NCBI RefSeq assembly: GCF_900637295.1 | Contig: NZ_LR134363.1 | Span: 1,302,001-1,366,000, forward strand | Direction: 5' to 3' | DNA: 64,000 bases | From: Actinomyces slackii | Lineage (GTDB): Bacteria > Actinomycetota > Actinomycetes > Actinomycetales > Actinomycetaceae | Part shown: positions 39,515 to 47,869 of the stretch, piece after piece | How the letters are laid out: each line of letters starts with the position of its first letter | How positions within the stretch are numbered: position 1 is the stretch's first letter | The notes under the pieces: model-generated | What the model saw: the letters and a program-made list of their open reading frames with translations, nothing else | Database searches by the model: none | Told to the model about the DNA's origin: nothing | Program-made: the position numbers and the translations under genes

Positions 39515-40522
39515 TCACAGCGCGGCTGCGGCCTCCAGGAGGTTCGCGGCGGAGATCCGCAGGCCCTCGACATTGCCGTACTCGGCGTCCTCATGCTCGA
39601 TGTTGACGTTCATCTCCGGGTTGACCTCGGCGATGGCGGCCAGGAACCGGGTCCAGTAGGCGGTGTCGTGGCCCAGGCCGAAGGCCACGAAGCGCCAGGC
39701 CGGGTCCTGGGGCCAGGCATTGCACCAGTAGTTGTAGGCCACGGGGACCTTGCCCTCGGCCTCGGGCGGGACGTGGCCGAAGTCGGTGTCGAGCACGCCG
39801 CGGTAGGCGGCGCCGGGGAAGATCTTGGTGTCCTTGGCGTGGACATGGCCGATGAGGCTCCCCAGGCGCTCGGTGGCGGCGATGGGGTCCATCTGCTGCC
39901 AGAACAGGTGCGAGGGGTCCATGTTGACCTTGACGTTGGTGGCCCCGGTCTCCTCGATGAGCCGCTCGAAGGAGGGCACGTTGAACACGAGGTTGCGCGG
40001 GTGGAGCTCCAGGCAGACCTGGACGTCGTTGTCGCGGGCGATGGCGTCAACCTCCTTGAAGAAGGGGACGACGACGCTCCACTGGTAGTCCAGGATCTCC
40101 ATGTCGATGCCGTTCCACGGGTTGACCACCCAGGTGGGGTACTTCGCCGTGGGGTCGGTGCCGGGCGTGCCGGACATGGTGACGATCTCCTTGACCCCCA
40201 GCGCGCCCGCCAGCTCGATGGTCTGGCGCACGTCGTGGCTGTGCTTGAGGCCCTCGTTGGGCAGGGGCGAGACGGGGTTGCCGGAGGTGTTGAGGCCCAG
40301 CAGGCTCATGCCCTTGTCCTCGAAGATCCCCAGGTAGTCCTCGCGGGCGGTCTGGGAGGCCAGCAGGGCGTCGACGGGGCAGTGGGGGGAGGGGATGAAT
40401 CCGCCGGCGTTGACCTCCGCGCCGCTCAGGCCGGCCTCCTTGAGGACGTCGAGGGCCTGGGCCAGGGGGCGGTCCTGGAGGCAGGCGGTGTAGGCGCCGT
40501 AGTTCAGTGTCTTCAGTGTCAT
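39515..40522 (-). CDS. Sugar phosphate isomerase/epimerase family protein (IolE/IolI-like TIM barrel)
   Basis: The 335-residue protein belongs to the xylose isomerase-like TIM barrel superfamily. Likely metal ligands are E in CLELHPRN, D and H in NMDPSH, H in IGHVHAKD, and E in NIEHED. Relatives include inosose dehydratase and inosose isomerase. It follows a Gfo/Idh/MocA dehydrogenase gene by 69 bases in the same operon, downstream of a LacI-type operator, so it probably acts on the keto product of that dehydrogenase. The exact substrate is not known. Confidence 0.8.
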   Translation of the reverse strand: MTLKTLNYGAYTACLQDRPLAQALDVLKEAGLSGAEVNAGGFIPSPHCPVDALLASQTAREDYLGIFEDKGMSLLGLNTSGNPVSPLPNEGLKHSHDVRQTIELAGALGVKEIVTMSGTPGTDPTAKYPTWVVNPWNGIDMEILDYQWSVVVPFFKEVDAIARDNDVQVCLELHPRNLVFNVPSFERLIEETGATNVKVNMDPSHLFWQQMDPIAATERLGSLIGHVHAKDTKIFPGAAYRGVLDTDFGHVPPEAEGKVPVAYNYWCNAWPQDPAWRFVAFGLGHDTAYWTRFLAAIAEVNPEMNVNIEHEDAEYGNVEGLRISAANLLEAAAAL

Positions 40523-40591
40523 GGTGGTGCGCTCCTTCGCAGGTTGATGTGGTGAGTTGATGGGGGTGGCTGGGGCGGGTCAGGCGGGCGG

Positions 40592-41800
40592 TCAGATGGG
40601 CAGGTCGGTCAGGTCCACCTCGGCCCCGCCGCTTGCGGCCGAGCGGGCGACGGCGTCGGCGATGAGCATCTCGCGGTAGCCGTCGGCGAAGGTGGCGCAG
40701 GGCGGCAGGGCGCCCTCGGTGACGCCGGCGACCTGCTGGAGGAAGGCGTGGGCCTGGTAGGTGAACTGCTCGATCTGGCTCAGGCCCACCCCGGCCACGG
40801 CCATGGAGGACCCGCGCGCGTAGTAGGGGAAGTCCGGGCCCACCAGGACCCTGCGCGCTCCGCCCAGGCCTGCGGGGGAGGCGACGTCGTCGATCTTGAT
40901 CTCCCCGCAGCGGGCCAGGTCCCAGGAGGCCCGGCCCTTGGACCCCAGGACGTCGACCATGAGGGAGTTGGGCAGGCCCCAGGCCACGCGGGAGCAGGAG
41001 AAGGTGCCCACGGCGCCGCTGGCGAAGCGCGCGGTGAAGGTGGCGACGTCGTCGTTCTCCACCTCCTCGTAGACGGCGTCGGCGGTGTCCAGGGCGGTGC
41101 CGCGAGTGACGTGGCCCTTGGCGACGGGGCGCTCCTTGATCGAGGTCATCATGGCGGCGCCGGACACGGAGACCAGGGGGCCGCAGATGGTCTCGGCGGT
41201 GTCGATGAGGTGGGAGCCGACGTCGCCCAGCGCCCCTGAGCCCATGGGGCCCTTGTAGCGCCAGGCCATGGGGGTCTGGGGGTCGGCGCCGTAATCACAC
41301 CAGTAGCGGGCGTCGAAGTGGTTGACCTCGCCGAGGTGGCCGGTGGAGACGAGCTCGGCGAGCTTGGCGACGGAGGCGTTGCGTCGGAAGGTGAAGCCGG
41401 TGGCGGTCACGACCCCGGCCTGCTTCTCCGCCTCGGCCATGGCCCTGGCGCTCTCCAGGGTGTCCGCCAGGGGCTTCTCGCACAGGACGTGCTTGCCGGC
41501 CTTGATGAGGGCCTCGGCGATCTCGCGGTGCAGGGCGTTGCCCACGACGATGGAGACGATGTCAATGCTGGGGTCATCGGCGATGTCGCGCCAGTCGGTC
41601 ACGGCCTTCTCATAGCCGTAGCGCTCGGCGGCGTCGGTGGCGAAGGGCTCGTAGGCGTCGGCGATGGCGGCCAGGCGGACCGGGGGCAGGCCCAGGTCGT
41701 AGACGGTGCCGACCTGGCGCCAGGCGTTGGCGTGGGTGGTGCCGGCCATCCCGGCGCCGATGACGGCGACTGACAAGGGGGTTGCGGTGGAGGTGCTCAT
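40592..41800 (-). CDS. Gfo/Idh/MocA family oxidoreductase (inositol/sugar dehydrogenase)
   Basis: The 402-residue protein has the N-terminal NAD-binding motif SVAVIGAGMAGTTHANAW and the catalytic EKP motif in VLCEKPLADTLE, followed by GFTFRRNASVAKL and a histidine in DVGSHLIDTAE. Such enzymes oxidise a ring hydroxyl of inositols or sugars with NAD(P). The ATG at 41800 is preceded by AGAAGGA. It is first in an operon with the isomerase gene, and TTCACGCGCGTGAA lies 50 bases upstream of its start. Confidence 0.85.
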   Translation of the reverse strand: MSTSTATPLSVAVIGAGMAGTTHANAWRQVGTVYDLGLPPVRLAAIADAYEPFATDAAERYGYEKAVTDWRDIADDPSIDIVSIVVGNALHREIAEALIKAGKHVLCEKPLADTLESARAMAEAEKQAGVVTATGFTFRRNASVAKLAELVSTGHLGEVNHFDARYWCDYGADPQTPMAWRYKGPMGSGALGDVGSHLIDTAETICGPLVSVSGAAMMTSIKERPVAKGHVTRGTALDTADAVYEEVENDDVATFTARFASGAVGTFSCSRVAWGLPNSLMVDVLGSKGRASWDLARCGEIKIDDVASPAGLGGARRVLVGPDFPYYARGSSMAVAGVGLSQIEQFTYQAHAFLQQVAGVTEGALPPCATFADGYREMLIADAVARSAASGGAEVDLTDLPI

Positions 41801-41850
41801 GAGTGTCCTTCTGTCCTCGGTGACGGATGGGGGGTTGTGTCTCATAGCGA

Positions 41851-41864
41851 TTCACGCGCGTGAA
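41851..41864. promoter_or_regulatory. LacI-type operator, site 1
   Basis: TTCACGCGCGTGAA is a perfect 14 bp palindrome (16 bp with the flanking A and T) with the central CG step typical of LacI-family sites. It lies upstream of the dehydrogenase-isomerase operon. An identical 14-mer precedes the transporter gene. Confidence 0.75.
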
Positions 41865-42030
41865 TTCGTGATGCCAGTATTGTGGGGCGGCGAGTTGGAT
41901 GTCAATACCCCAGGTGGTCTCCGCCCCAGCGCGGGGGGGGCGGCGTCGCGCCAGGGCGTCAGCCGCTGGGCCGAACGGCAGGGCCGAACCGTCGGGCCGA
42001 ACGGCAGGGCCGAACCGCCTGGCCAAGCCG

Positions 42031-42099
42031 CCGAGGTAGACGTTTTCCGCCGAGGTCGACGGTGAATGCGTCTACCTCGGCGGAAAACGTCTACCTCGG
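42031..42099. repeat. Dispersed palindromic element, copy B
   Basis: The arms CCGAGGTAGACGTTTTCC and GGAAAACGTCTACCTCGG pair perfectly, with a second inner pair CCGAGGTCGACG/CGTCTACCTCGG and loop GTGAATG. The G-C pair in GACGTTTTCC/GGAAAACGTC replaces the A-T pair found in copies C and E. The TAG stop of the lacI-family gene (42091-42093) lies inside it. Confidence 0.9.
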
Positions 42100-43143
42100 T
42101 GCGGGGGTTGGCGGGGTGGCTGGCGCAGTGAGCGGCTCGCGGCCCAGGGAGGAGGAGCGCACGACGAGCTCGGGGGGCAGGACCACGGTGCGGGCAGGCG
42201 CATCCGGGGCCGCGGGGCCGCCGATGCCGGCGCGCTCGCACAGGAGCTCGATGGCGCGACCTGCCATGATCTCCTCGGGCTGGTTGACGCTGGTCAGGGA
42301 GAACTCCTCACGCTGGGCAAGGTAGGTGTTGTCATAGGAGACCAGGGCGACCCTGCTCCTGGTCTGACGCTCGGCCTCGCGCAGGACCGGCACGGCGTCG
42401 ATGGCGAAGACGTCGTTGTGGATGACCAGGCCCAGGGGCTCGGGGCGGACCTGAAGCATCTGGCGCACCGCCGGCCCGGCATCCTCCCCGCAACCCTGGA
42501 CCACCACCGGGACCCCGGCCTCGGTGCCGGCGCGGCGGAGCGCCACCTCCCGATCGTGGCGCGAGGCCTGGTCGGTCACCCGCGGACTGACATAGCCGAT
42601 GGTCTGGGCCCCCTGCTCCTGCAGGTGGCGCACGACGAGGCCGGCGGCGGCCTCCTCATCGACATGGACGGCGTCCACCCGTCCCCCGGGGCTGCGCCGG
42701 CCCACCAGGCACACGGGCGTCTCCTCGGCAATGGCGAGCAGGTCGTCGTCGATCAGCCAGGGGGAGACCAGGATGATGCCGGCCACGCGCACGCCCAGGA
42801 GGGACTCGATCGCCTGGTGGAGCACCTCGGGCTGCTCGGCCCCCACCGTCACGAAGAGCGTGAGACCGCGGGCCGCGGCCGCCTCCCCCAAGCAGCGGGC
42901 GAGGCGCTCGAAGAAGGCGTTGCGCAGATTGGGCAGGACCAGGCCGATGATGGTCGAGCTCTGGCGCGCCAGGGATGAGGCGGCCACGTTGACCCGATAG
43001 CCGAGCTCGGCGGCGACCTGCTGGATGCGCTCGCGGGTCTGGCGGGCGACCTTGGGCGATCCGCTGAGTGCGAGGGAGACCAGCGAGCGCGAGACCCCGG
43101 CTGCGCGCGCGACGTCGCTCTGCGTGGCGGCATGCGTGCCCAT
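42091..43143 (-). CDS. LacI family transcriptional regulator
   Basis: The 350-residue protein has an N-terminal LacI helix-turn-helix (TQSDVARAAGVSRSLVSLALSGSPKVA), the hinge region, and a periplasmic-binding-like sensor domain. It sits between the dehydrogenase-isomerase operon and an SP-family transporter gene, both of which carry the same TTCACGCGCGTGAA palindrome, so it is the likely repressor of both, released by the transported sugar or inositol. AGGAACGAT precedes the ATG. Its stop codon is provided by a dispersed palindromic element. Confidence 0.88.
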   Translation of the reverse strand: MGTHAATQSDVARAAGVSRSLVSLALSGSPKVARQTRERIQQVAAELGYRVNVAASSLARQSSTIIGLVLPNLRNAFFERLARCLGEAAAARGLTLFVTVGAEQPEVLHQAIESLLGVRVAGIILVSPWLIDDDLLAIAEETPVCLVGRRSPGGRVDAVHVDEEAAAGLVVRHLQEQGAQTIGYVSPRVTDQASRHDREVALRRAGTEAGVPVVVQGCGEDAGPAVRQMLQVRPEPLGLVIHNDVFAIDAVPVLREAERQTRSRVALVSYDNTYLAQREEFSLTSVNQPEEIMAGRAIELLCERAGIGGPAAPDAPARTVVLPPELVVRSSSLGREPLTAPATPPTPAPR

Positions 43144-43252
43144 ATCGTTCCTGACGTGCGGTGATTGAGGACGGTGTGGGGCATTCTACTTGTGTCGCGA
43201 AGGCCTCAGGCCGCGCGCCGCCGTCCGGGCACGCGGTCGTCCGGGCCACACC

Positions 43253-43323
43253 GCCGAGGTCGACATTTTCCGCCGAGGTCGACGGCGAATGCGTCGACCT
43301 CGGCGGAAAATGTCTACCTCGGC
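43253..43323. repeat. Dispersed palindromic element, copy C
   Basis: The outer arms GCCGAGGTCGACATTTTCC and GGAAAATGTCTACCTCGGC pair with one mismatch; the inner arms CCGAGGTCGACG/CGTCGACCTCGG pair perfectly around GCGAATG. It lies between the transporter gene's 3' end and the lacI-family gene's 5' end. Confidence 0.9.
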
Positions 43324-43390
43324 GAGCTCAGGAGGGTGGGCTCGGCGGGTCCGACGGCGATCCCGCCAGTCCCGATGCCGATCCGGTGGC

Positions 43391-45019
43391 TCACGCGTAG
43401 CGCTGCTGGAACTCCTCCTCCAGCTCCTCCAGTGAGGAGTACTTGGTCTCGGGGACCCTGCGGATCATGTAGATCACCGCCACGACGTTGATGATGGAGA
43501 AGATGAGGTAGGTGGCCACCGGCCCCAGCTTGTCCATCATGATGGGGAAGAGGAAGGTGATGATGGCATTGACCACCCACAGGCACAGGACCGCGAAGCC
43601 CATGGCGGCCCCACGCATGCGTGCGGGGAAGAGCTCGGACATGATGACCCAGGTCCCCGGAGCATTGCCGCCCTGCATGAAGAGCATGTAGACGATGATG
43701 ACCACGACCACGAGATAGGGGATCAGTGCTGGCATCGTGCTCAGCACATTGCCGGCCTCATCGAGATGCGGGTTGATGCCGAACAGGAAGAGCGCCGTCA
43801 TCACCCACAGCATGACCGTCAGCCCCACGGTCCCGCCGATGAGCACTGCTCGGCGGGAGAATCTCAGGAGGAGCCACAGGCCCAGGGATGATCCGATCAC
43901 TGAGGCCACACCGGTCAACACGGTCAGAGTGATCGCCGCCTCGGTGCCGAATCCGGCGTTCTGCAGGATCTTGGGGGCGTAGTACATCATGGTGTTCACG
44001 CCGGTGGTCTGGTTGAACACGCCCACCAAGACCCCGATGATGAGCACCCGGCGCGTCCAGCGCGTGGAGAAGCAGCGTGCCAGGGTCCACTGCTCCTGCG
44101 TGGCCTCGCGGCGGTTGACCTCGATCATCTCATCGATCTCGCCGGCGATGTCATCGTCCTCCTTGCGCACGCGCTTGAGGTCGGCGATGGCTTTGGCGTA
44201 GTGGTAGTTGGCGGCGTGCCAGCGGGAGGATTCCGGCATCATGCGCATGCCCAGCCACAGGGCGATGGCTGGAATGGAGCAGATGACCAGCATGTAGCGC
44301 CAGGTCTCGCCATTGCCGCCGTCGACGGTCACGTAGTCGGACACGGCTTTGAGCGCGTCCCAGGAGTAGGTCTGGCCGACCTCGACCACGGTTGCCTGAC
44401 CGTCGACGGTGATGGTCTGCTGCCCCTCGACTGCGGTGACCGTGGCCTCGGGGCCGCCGCTGAGTCGGGCGATGCCGGCGTTCATGGCGAAGGCCAGGAA
44501 CTGCCCGGTGACGATCATGAGCTGGTCGATGCCCACCAGGGTGCCGCGGATGGACTTGGGCGCGGTCTCGGCGAGATAGACCGGCACGGTCGCCGAGGCC
44601 CCGCCCACGGCCAGGCCCAGGATGAAGCGCGCGATGTAGAGCACCCAGATGTTGGGGGAGAAGGTGCAGCCCATGGCGCCGATGAAGAACACGACGGCGA
44701 GAAGGAGGATGTTGTGCCGGCGCCCGTACTGGTCCGACAGGCGTCCCCCGAAAAAGGCCCCCAGGGCGCAGCCGCCCAGAAGGGTGGCACCGACCAGGCC
44801 CTCCTCGGTGGAGTTCAGGTGCATGCCCCCGGCGCCGTGCGGCAGGTACATGTAGGGCAGCGCGCCGGAGATGACGCCTGTGTCGTAGCCGAAGAGCAGG
44901 GAGCCCAGCGTGGCGATGAGGGCGACGAAGCCGACGGAGCGGCGCTTGCCCGACGGCGGGGTCTTCTCAACCAGGTCTTCGATCTCCGCTCGGGTGAGGT
45001 CGGTGGGTGGTGCTGTCAT
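43391..45019 (-). CDS. SP-family MFS sugar/inositol transporter
   Basis: The 542-residue protein has 12 membrane helices and the sugar porter signatures GYDTGVISGALPY, GGRLSDQYGRRHNIL, RFILGLAVGGASATVPVYLAE, PESSRW and the PAMRGAAMG-like PARMRGAAMGF. It is close to inositol or xylose proton symporters such as IolT. About 50 residues are inserted between helices 5 and 6 (about residues 186-238), with a repeated VxxxGQ pattern, and should face outside. ATG 45019 follows AGAAGGA. The LacI-type operator lies 77 bases upstream. Confidence 0.9.
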   Translation of the reverse strand: MTAPPTDLTRAEIEDLVEKTPPSGKRRSVGFVALIATLGSLLFGYDTGVISGALPYMYLPHGAGGMHLNSTEEGLVGATLLGGCALGAFFGGRLSDQYGRRHNILLLAVVFFIGAMGCTFSPNIWVLYIARFILGLAVGGASATVPVYLAETAPKSIRGTLVGIDQLMIVTGQFLAFAMNAGIARLSGGPEATVTAVEGQQTITVDGQATVVEVGQTYSWDALKAVSDYVTVDGGNGETWRYMLVICSIPAIALWLGMRMMPESSRWHAANYHYAKAIADLKRVRKEDDDIAGEIDEMIEVNRREATQEQWTLARCFSTRWTRRVLIIGVLVGVFNQTTGVNTMMYYAPKILQNAGFGTEAAITLTVLTGVASVIGSSLGLWLLLRFSRRAVLIGGTVGLTVMLWVMTALFLFGINPHLDEAGNVLSTMPALIPYLVVVVIIVYMLFMQGGNAPGTWVIMSELFPARMRGAAMGFAVLCLWVVNAIITFLFPIMMDKLGPVATYLIFSIINVVAVIYMIRRVPETKYSSLEELEEEFQQRYA

Positions 45020-45357
45020 GAGAGGGATCCTTCTGTGCGTGCCCGTCTGCTGCGACGAGCGGGTGGTGGGCACGTCCGTGTGCTCCAGACACAAGTTCAC
45101 GCGCGTGAATTGATGTTGTCAATACCCTCTCGTGCTTCGGTCCATCAATGCAGGCGTGCGCGTCCGGATGGCGGTCTTGACTCTCGGCCTTGTGAGCGGG
45201 CTTGGCATGCGGCGCCCCTCCCTCCCTGGAGAGAGGCGCCACCGCGGATTCGAGGGGCACTGCCCGGTGGCCCACTCCTGCCAGTCCCGCCTGGGAGGGG
45301 CACCGCCGCGGGTCCGGAGGCGCTGCCACTCCGGTCTGCCCGGTGGCGCCTGTCGTG
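45020..45357. other. Intergenic region upstream of the transporter gene
   Basis: These 338 bases hold the LacI-type operator at 45096-45109 and presumably the transporter promoter. The rest has several GC-rich inverted segments around CACCGCGG and GGCGCC but no supported gene. Confidence 0.5.
45096..45109. promoter_or_regulatory. LacI-type operator, site 2
   Basis: TTCACGCGCGTGAA is identical to site 1 at 41851-41864 and lies upstream of the SP-family transporter gene. Confidence 0.75.
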
Positions 45358-46050
45358 CTATCGGTGCGATGCGCGGATGCGCGCGACCCGCCGGTTCATG
45401 AGGTGCCGTACGAGGTGCTGGTAGACCCAGCTCTGGATGCCGCTGAGGTTGATGCCATGGCGGGCGTAGAAGTCGTCGGGTGAGTCGAAGGTTCCGAAGT
45501 CGCGGTTGATGCCGGTCTGCTGAATGGCGGTGTCGGTGCCGCACCAGTTCACGGGCGGGTCGGCGAGGCTGTCGGTGCCCACCGCGAAGCCCAGGAACTC
45601 GCCCGTCACTCCCGTCAGGCGACGCACTCCGTCGAGATAGGCCGGATCGCAGATCACGCCTTCAAGACCCGTCCAGCGCTCACCGATGCGCACCTCGGCC
45701 CAGGTGTGCACGATGCTGTCGGGGGCCAGCCGATAGGCGAGACCGGTGACGACGCCCCGCTGGAGGCTCTTGTGGATGGTGGCGCCATGCAGCCGGCACG
45801 GCACGCCCGCCGCTCTCAGTAGCGCCATGAGCAGGATCGTCTTGGTGTTGCATTGCCCATAGCCGTCGGCGAGCACGCGAGACGCGGGCAGGTCGTCCCG
45901 TGCGTTGTACCCGAAGGGCAGCTCGCGGACGAAGTCGTAGACTGCGCCGATCCGCTCGGAGACGGCGAGCTCTCGCCAGCGGCGCTCGCGCACCAGCGGC
46001 TCGACGGCGGGCAGGTCGAGCAGGCGGGTCTCACGCAGGTGGGGGTCCAT
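45358..46050 (-). CDS. Transglutaminase-like superfamily protein
   Basis: The 230-residue protein has the transglutaminase/protease core triad: Cys in GYGQCNTKTILLMALLRAAGV, His in IVHTWAEV, and Asp in VICDPAYLD. Members are often thiol proteases or amidases. No signal peptide or membrane helix is seen, so it is cytoplasmic. It lies 53 bases downstream of an AraC-type regulator on the same strand but also has its own TAGCCT -10 six bases before the ATG. The substrate is unknown. Confidence 0.8.
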   Translation of the reverse strand: MDPHLRETRLLDLPAVEPLVRERRWRELAVSERIGAVYDFVRELPFGYNARDDLPASRVLADGYGQCNTKTILLMALLRAAGVPCRLHGATIHKSLQRGVVTGLAYRLAPDSIVHTWAEVRIGERWTGLEGVICDPAYLDGVRRLTGVTGEFLGFAVGTDSLADPPVNWCGTDTAIQQTGINRDFGTFDSPDDFYARHGINLSGIQSWVYQHLVRHLMNRRVARIRASHR

Positions 46051-46056
46051 GCGTTG

Positions 46057-46062
46057 AGGCTA
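46057..46062 (-). promoter_or_regulatory. -10 element for leaderless transglutaminase-like gene
   Basis: On the minus strand TAGCCT ends six bases before the ATG at 46050; no ribosome binding site is seen. Confidence 0.5.
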
Positions 46063-46103
46063 GGAGCACCCGGGGGACGCGGTCTTGAACGTTCCGGCTG
46101 ACC

Positions 46104-46823
46104 TCATGGCCAGTTGTCGACACTCGTGGTCATGCGCAGCAACTGCGACGGCGGCAGTCCGACGTTGCGGCGAAAGACCCGGGACAGGTGAGCCCCGTCG
46201 CTGAAACCGCTGTGGGCGGCGGCGTCGGCAAGGCCCGCGCCACGCGCTATGGCCTCCACGGCGGTGCGCAGCCGTACCCACAGTGCGTAGCGCCGAAACG
46301 GTATACCCACCTCTGCGGTGAACCGGTGAGTCAGGCGCGACGGCGACAGGTGCGCGGCCCGAGCCGCGCGACTGAGGGAGGCAAGGGAGGCGTCGGGGCC
46401 GCTGGCGTGCTCGTCGAGATGGCGCAGCGCGGCGTCCACGGCAGGCGAAAGGTCGACGGGCTTGGCCCGCCCGATGATCGCCTCCACCACATCGGCTGGA
46501 GTCCCCGAGACCGGCACATCCGCAGGCGCCGTCGGCAGCCCGCCGACCCGTCGACCGCGGGGGCCATACGGCTCCACAAGCAGCAGCGTCAACTCACCCT
46601 GACAGCTGAGTCGGTGCCTTTGCCCGCTGGGCACCATCAGGGTCTCTCCGACGGGGACCTCGGTGAGACCGTCGCTCGTCTCCACTTCGCACGGCCCGCC
46701 GCTGGCCACGATGACCTGGATGGCCAGGTGCTGGTGCCAGTGCGCAACGCCTCCGGGCCCGCGATAGACGACGGCGCCGGGCAGCAGATCCAGTCCTCCG
46801 CTCCACGGCTCCGGTCGTCCCAT
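46104..46823 (-). CDS. AraC family transcriptional regulator
   Basis: The 239-residue protein has an N-terminal cupin-like sensor domain (YRGPGGVAHWHQHLAIQVIVA, PSGQRHRL) and a C-terminal double helix-turn-helix (SLSRAARAAHLSPSRLTHRFTAEVGIPFRRY, GLADAAAHSGFSDGAHLSRVFRRNVG). The ATG at 46823 has no ribosome binding site but is six bases after TAGGGT. Palindromic element D begins just upstream of that hexamer, so any -35 contacts would fall within the repeat. It probably controls the transglutaminase-like gene downstream. Confidence 0.88.
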   Translation of the reverse strand: MGRPEPWSGGLDLLPGAVVYRGPGGVAHWHQHLAIQVIVASGGPCEVETSDGLTEVPVGETLMVPSGQRHRLSCQGELTLLLVEPYGPRGRRVGGLPTAPADVPVSGTPADVVEAIIGRAKPVDLSPAVDAALRHLDEHASGPDASLASLSRAARAAHLSPSRLTHRFTAEVGIPFRRYALWVRLRTAVEAIARGAGLADAAAHSGFSDGAHLSRVFRRNVGLPPSQLLRMTTSVDNWP

Positions 46824-46829
46824 GCACCG

Positions 46830-46835
46830 ACCCTA
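46830..46835 (-). promoter_or_regulatory. -10 element for araC-type gene abutting repeat D
   Basis: TAGGGT (minus strand) ends six bases before the ATG and touches the edge of palindromic element D at 46836. Confidence 0.55.
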
Positions 46836-46904
46836 CCGAGGTAGACGTTTTCCGCCGAGGTAGACGTCGAGTGCGTCTACCTCGGCGGAAAACGTCTACC
46901 TCGG
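46836..46904. repeat. Dispersed palindromic element, copy D
   Basis: The outer arms CCGAGGTAGACGTTTTCC/GGAAAACGTCTACCTCGG and inner arms CCGAGGTAGACG/CGTCTACCTCGG all pair perfectly; the loop is TCGAGTG. Like copy B it has the G-C variant in the outer stem. It lies between the iolE 3' end and the araC-type gene's start. Confidence 0.9.
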
Positions 46905-46942
46905 CGGCAGGGGGGCGGCGGGGCCGGCGGGGCCGCCGGGGG

Positions 46943-47869
46943 TCAGGAGGCGAACAGCGTGTCCTCCAGGTAGTTGCGCGCGATGCGGGCGTAGGTCAGG
47001 GGGTTGGCGATGGCCGGGTCCTGCTCGGCCTCGACCAGGATCCAGTCGCGGTAGCCGTGGTCCACCAGGAAGCGGTAGGGCTCGGTGAAGTCGATGGTGC
47101 CGTCCCCGGGGACGGTGAACATGCCCGCGAGGAAGGAGTCCAGGAAGGAGCGCTGGGCCTGGCGCGACTCCTCCATCTTCTCGGGGCGCACATCCTTGAA
47201 GTGGACGTGCTTGATCCTCTCGATGGTGGCGCGCAGCAGACCCATGACATCGCCGTCGCCCACGAAGGCATGGCCGGTGTCGAAGAGCAGGGAGACCAGG
47301 GCGGGGTCGGTCGCCTCCATGAGGCGGATCGTCTCCTCCTTGGTCTGGACCACCGTGCCCAGGTGGTGGTGGTAGACCAGCTCCAGGCCGTGGGACTGGG
47401 CGATCTCCCCCAGGCGGTTGAGGCCCTCGGCCAGGACGGGCCACTCCTCATCGCTCAGCACGGGCTTGTTCTCGAAGATGCACACATCGCGCTTGCCCTG
47501 GACCGAGCCGGTCTGCTCCGAGACCACCACGCGGGTCGCGCCCAGGAACTGCAGGTACTCGCAGGTCGCCGTGAAGTCGGGGACGACGGCGTCGATCCCG
47601 TCGCGCACGATGAAGGAGGAGAACCACTGGGCCACGATCCGGATCCCGCGAGCATCCGCGGCCGCCTTGACCTCCTCCTTGGGCGGGAAGAAGCCGGCGC
47701 ACTCGGTGCCGGCGTAGCCGGTGTCGGCCAGGTCCAGGAGCATGTCCTCCAGGGTGTTCCAGGCGCCCACCTCCGGGATGTCATCGTTGCGCCAGCTGAT
47801 GGGGTGCATGCCCCAGGAGATCCCGTTGGGGTCCTTGATGGCGGTGGCGGGATCGAGGGTGAAGGACAT
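46943..47869 (-). CDS. iolE: Myo-inosose-2 dehydratase
   Basis: IolE dehydrates 2-keto-myo-inositol to the trihydroxycyclohexane dione that IolD cleaves. The 308-residue TIM-barrel protein shows GISWGMHPISWRNDDIPEVG near the N-terminus, ELVYHHHLGTVVQT, FDTGHAF, HVHFKDVRPE and PGDGTIDF, all typical. The ATG at 47869 follows AAGGAG. A TTGTCATGACAA site overlaps its promoter (TTGTCA-17-TAGCGT). Confidence 0.93.
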   Translation of the reverse strand: MSFTLDPATAIKDPNGISWGMHPISWRNDDIPEVGAWNTLEDMLLDLADTGYAGTECAGFFPPKEEVKAAADARGIRIVAQWFSSFIVRDGIDAVVPDFTATCEYLQFLGATRVVVSEQTGSVQGKRDVCIFENKPVLSDEEWPVLAEGLNRLGEIAQSHGLELVYHHHLGTVVQTKEETIRLMEATDPALVSLLFDTGHAFVGDGDVMGLLRATIERIKHVHFKDVRPEKMEESRQAQRSFLDSFLAGMFTVPGDGTIDFTEPYRFLVDHGYRDWILVEAEQDPAIANPLTYARIARNYLEDTLFAS

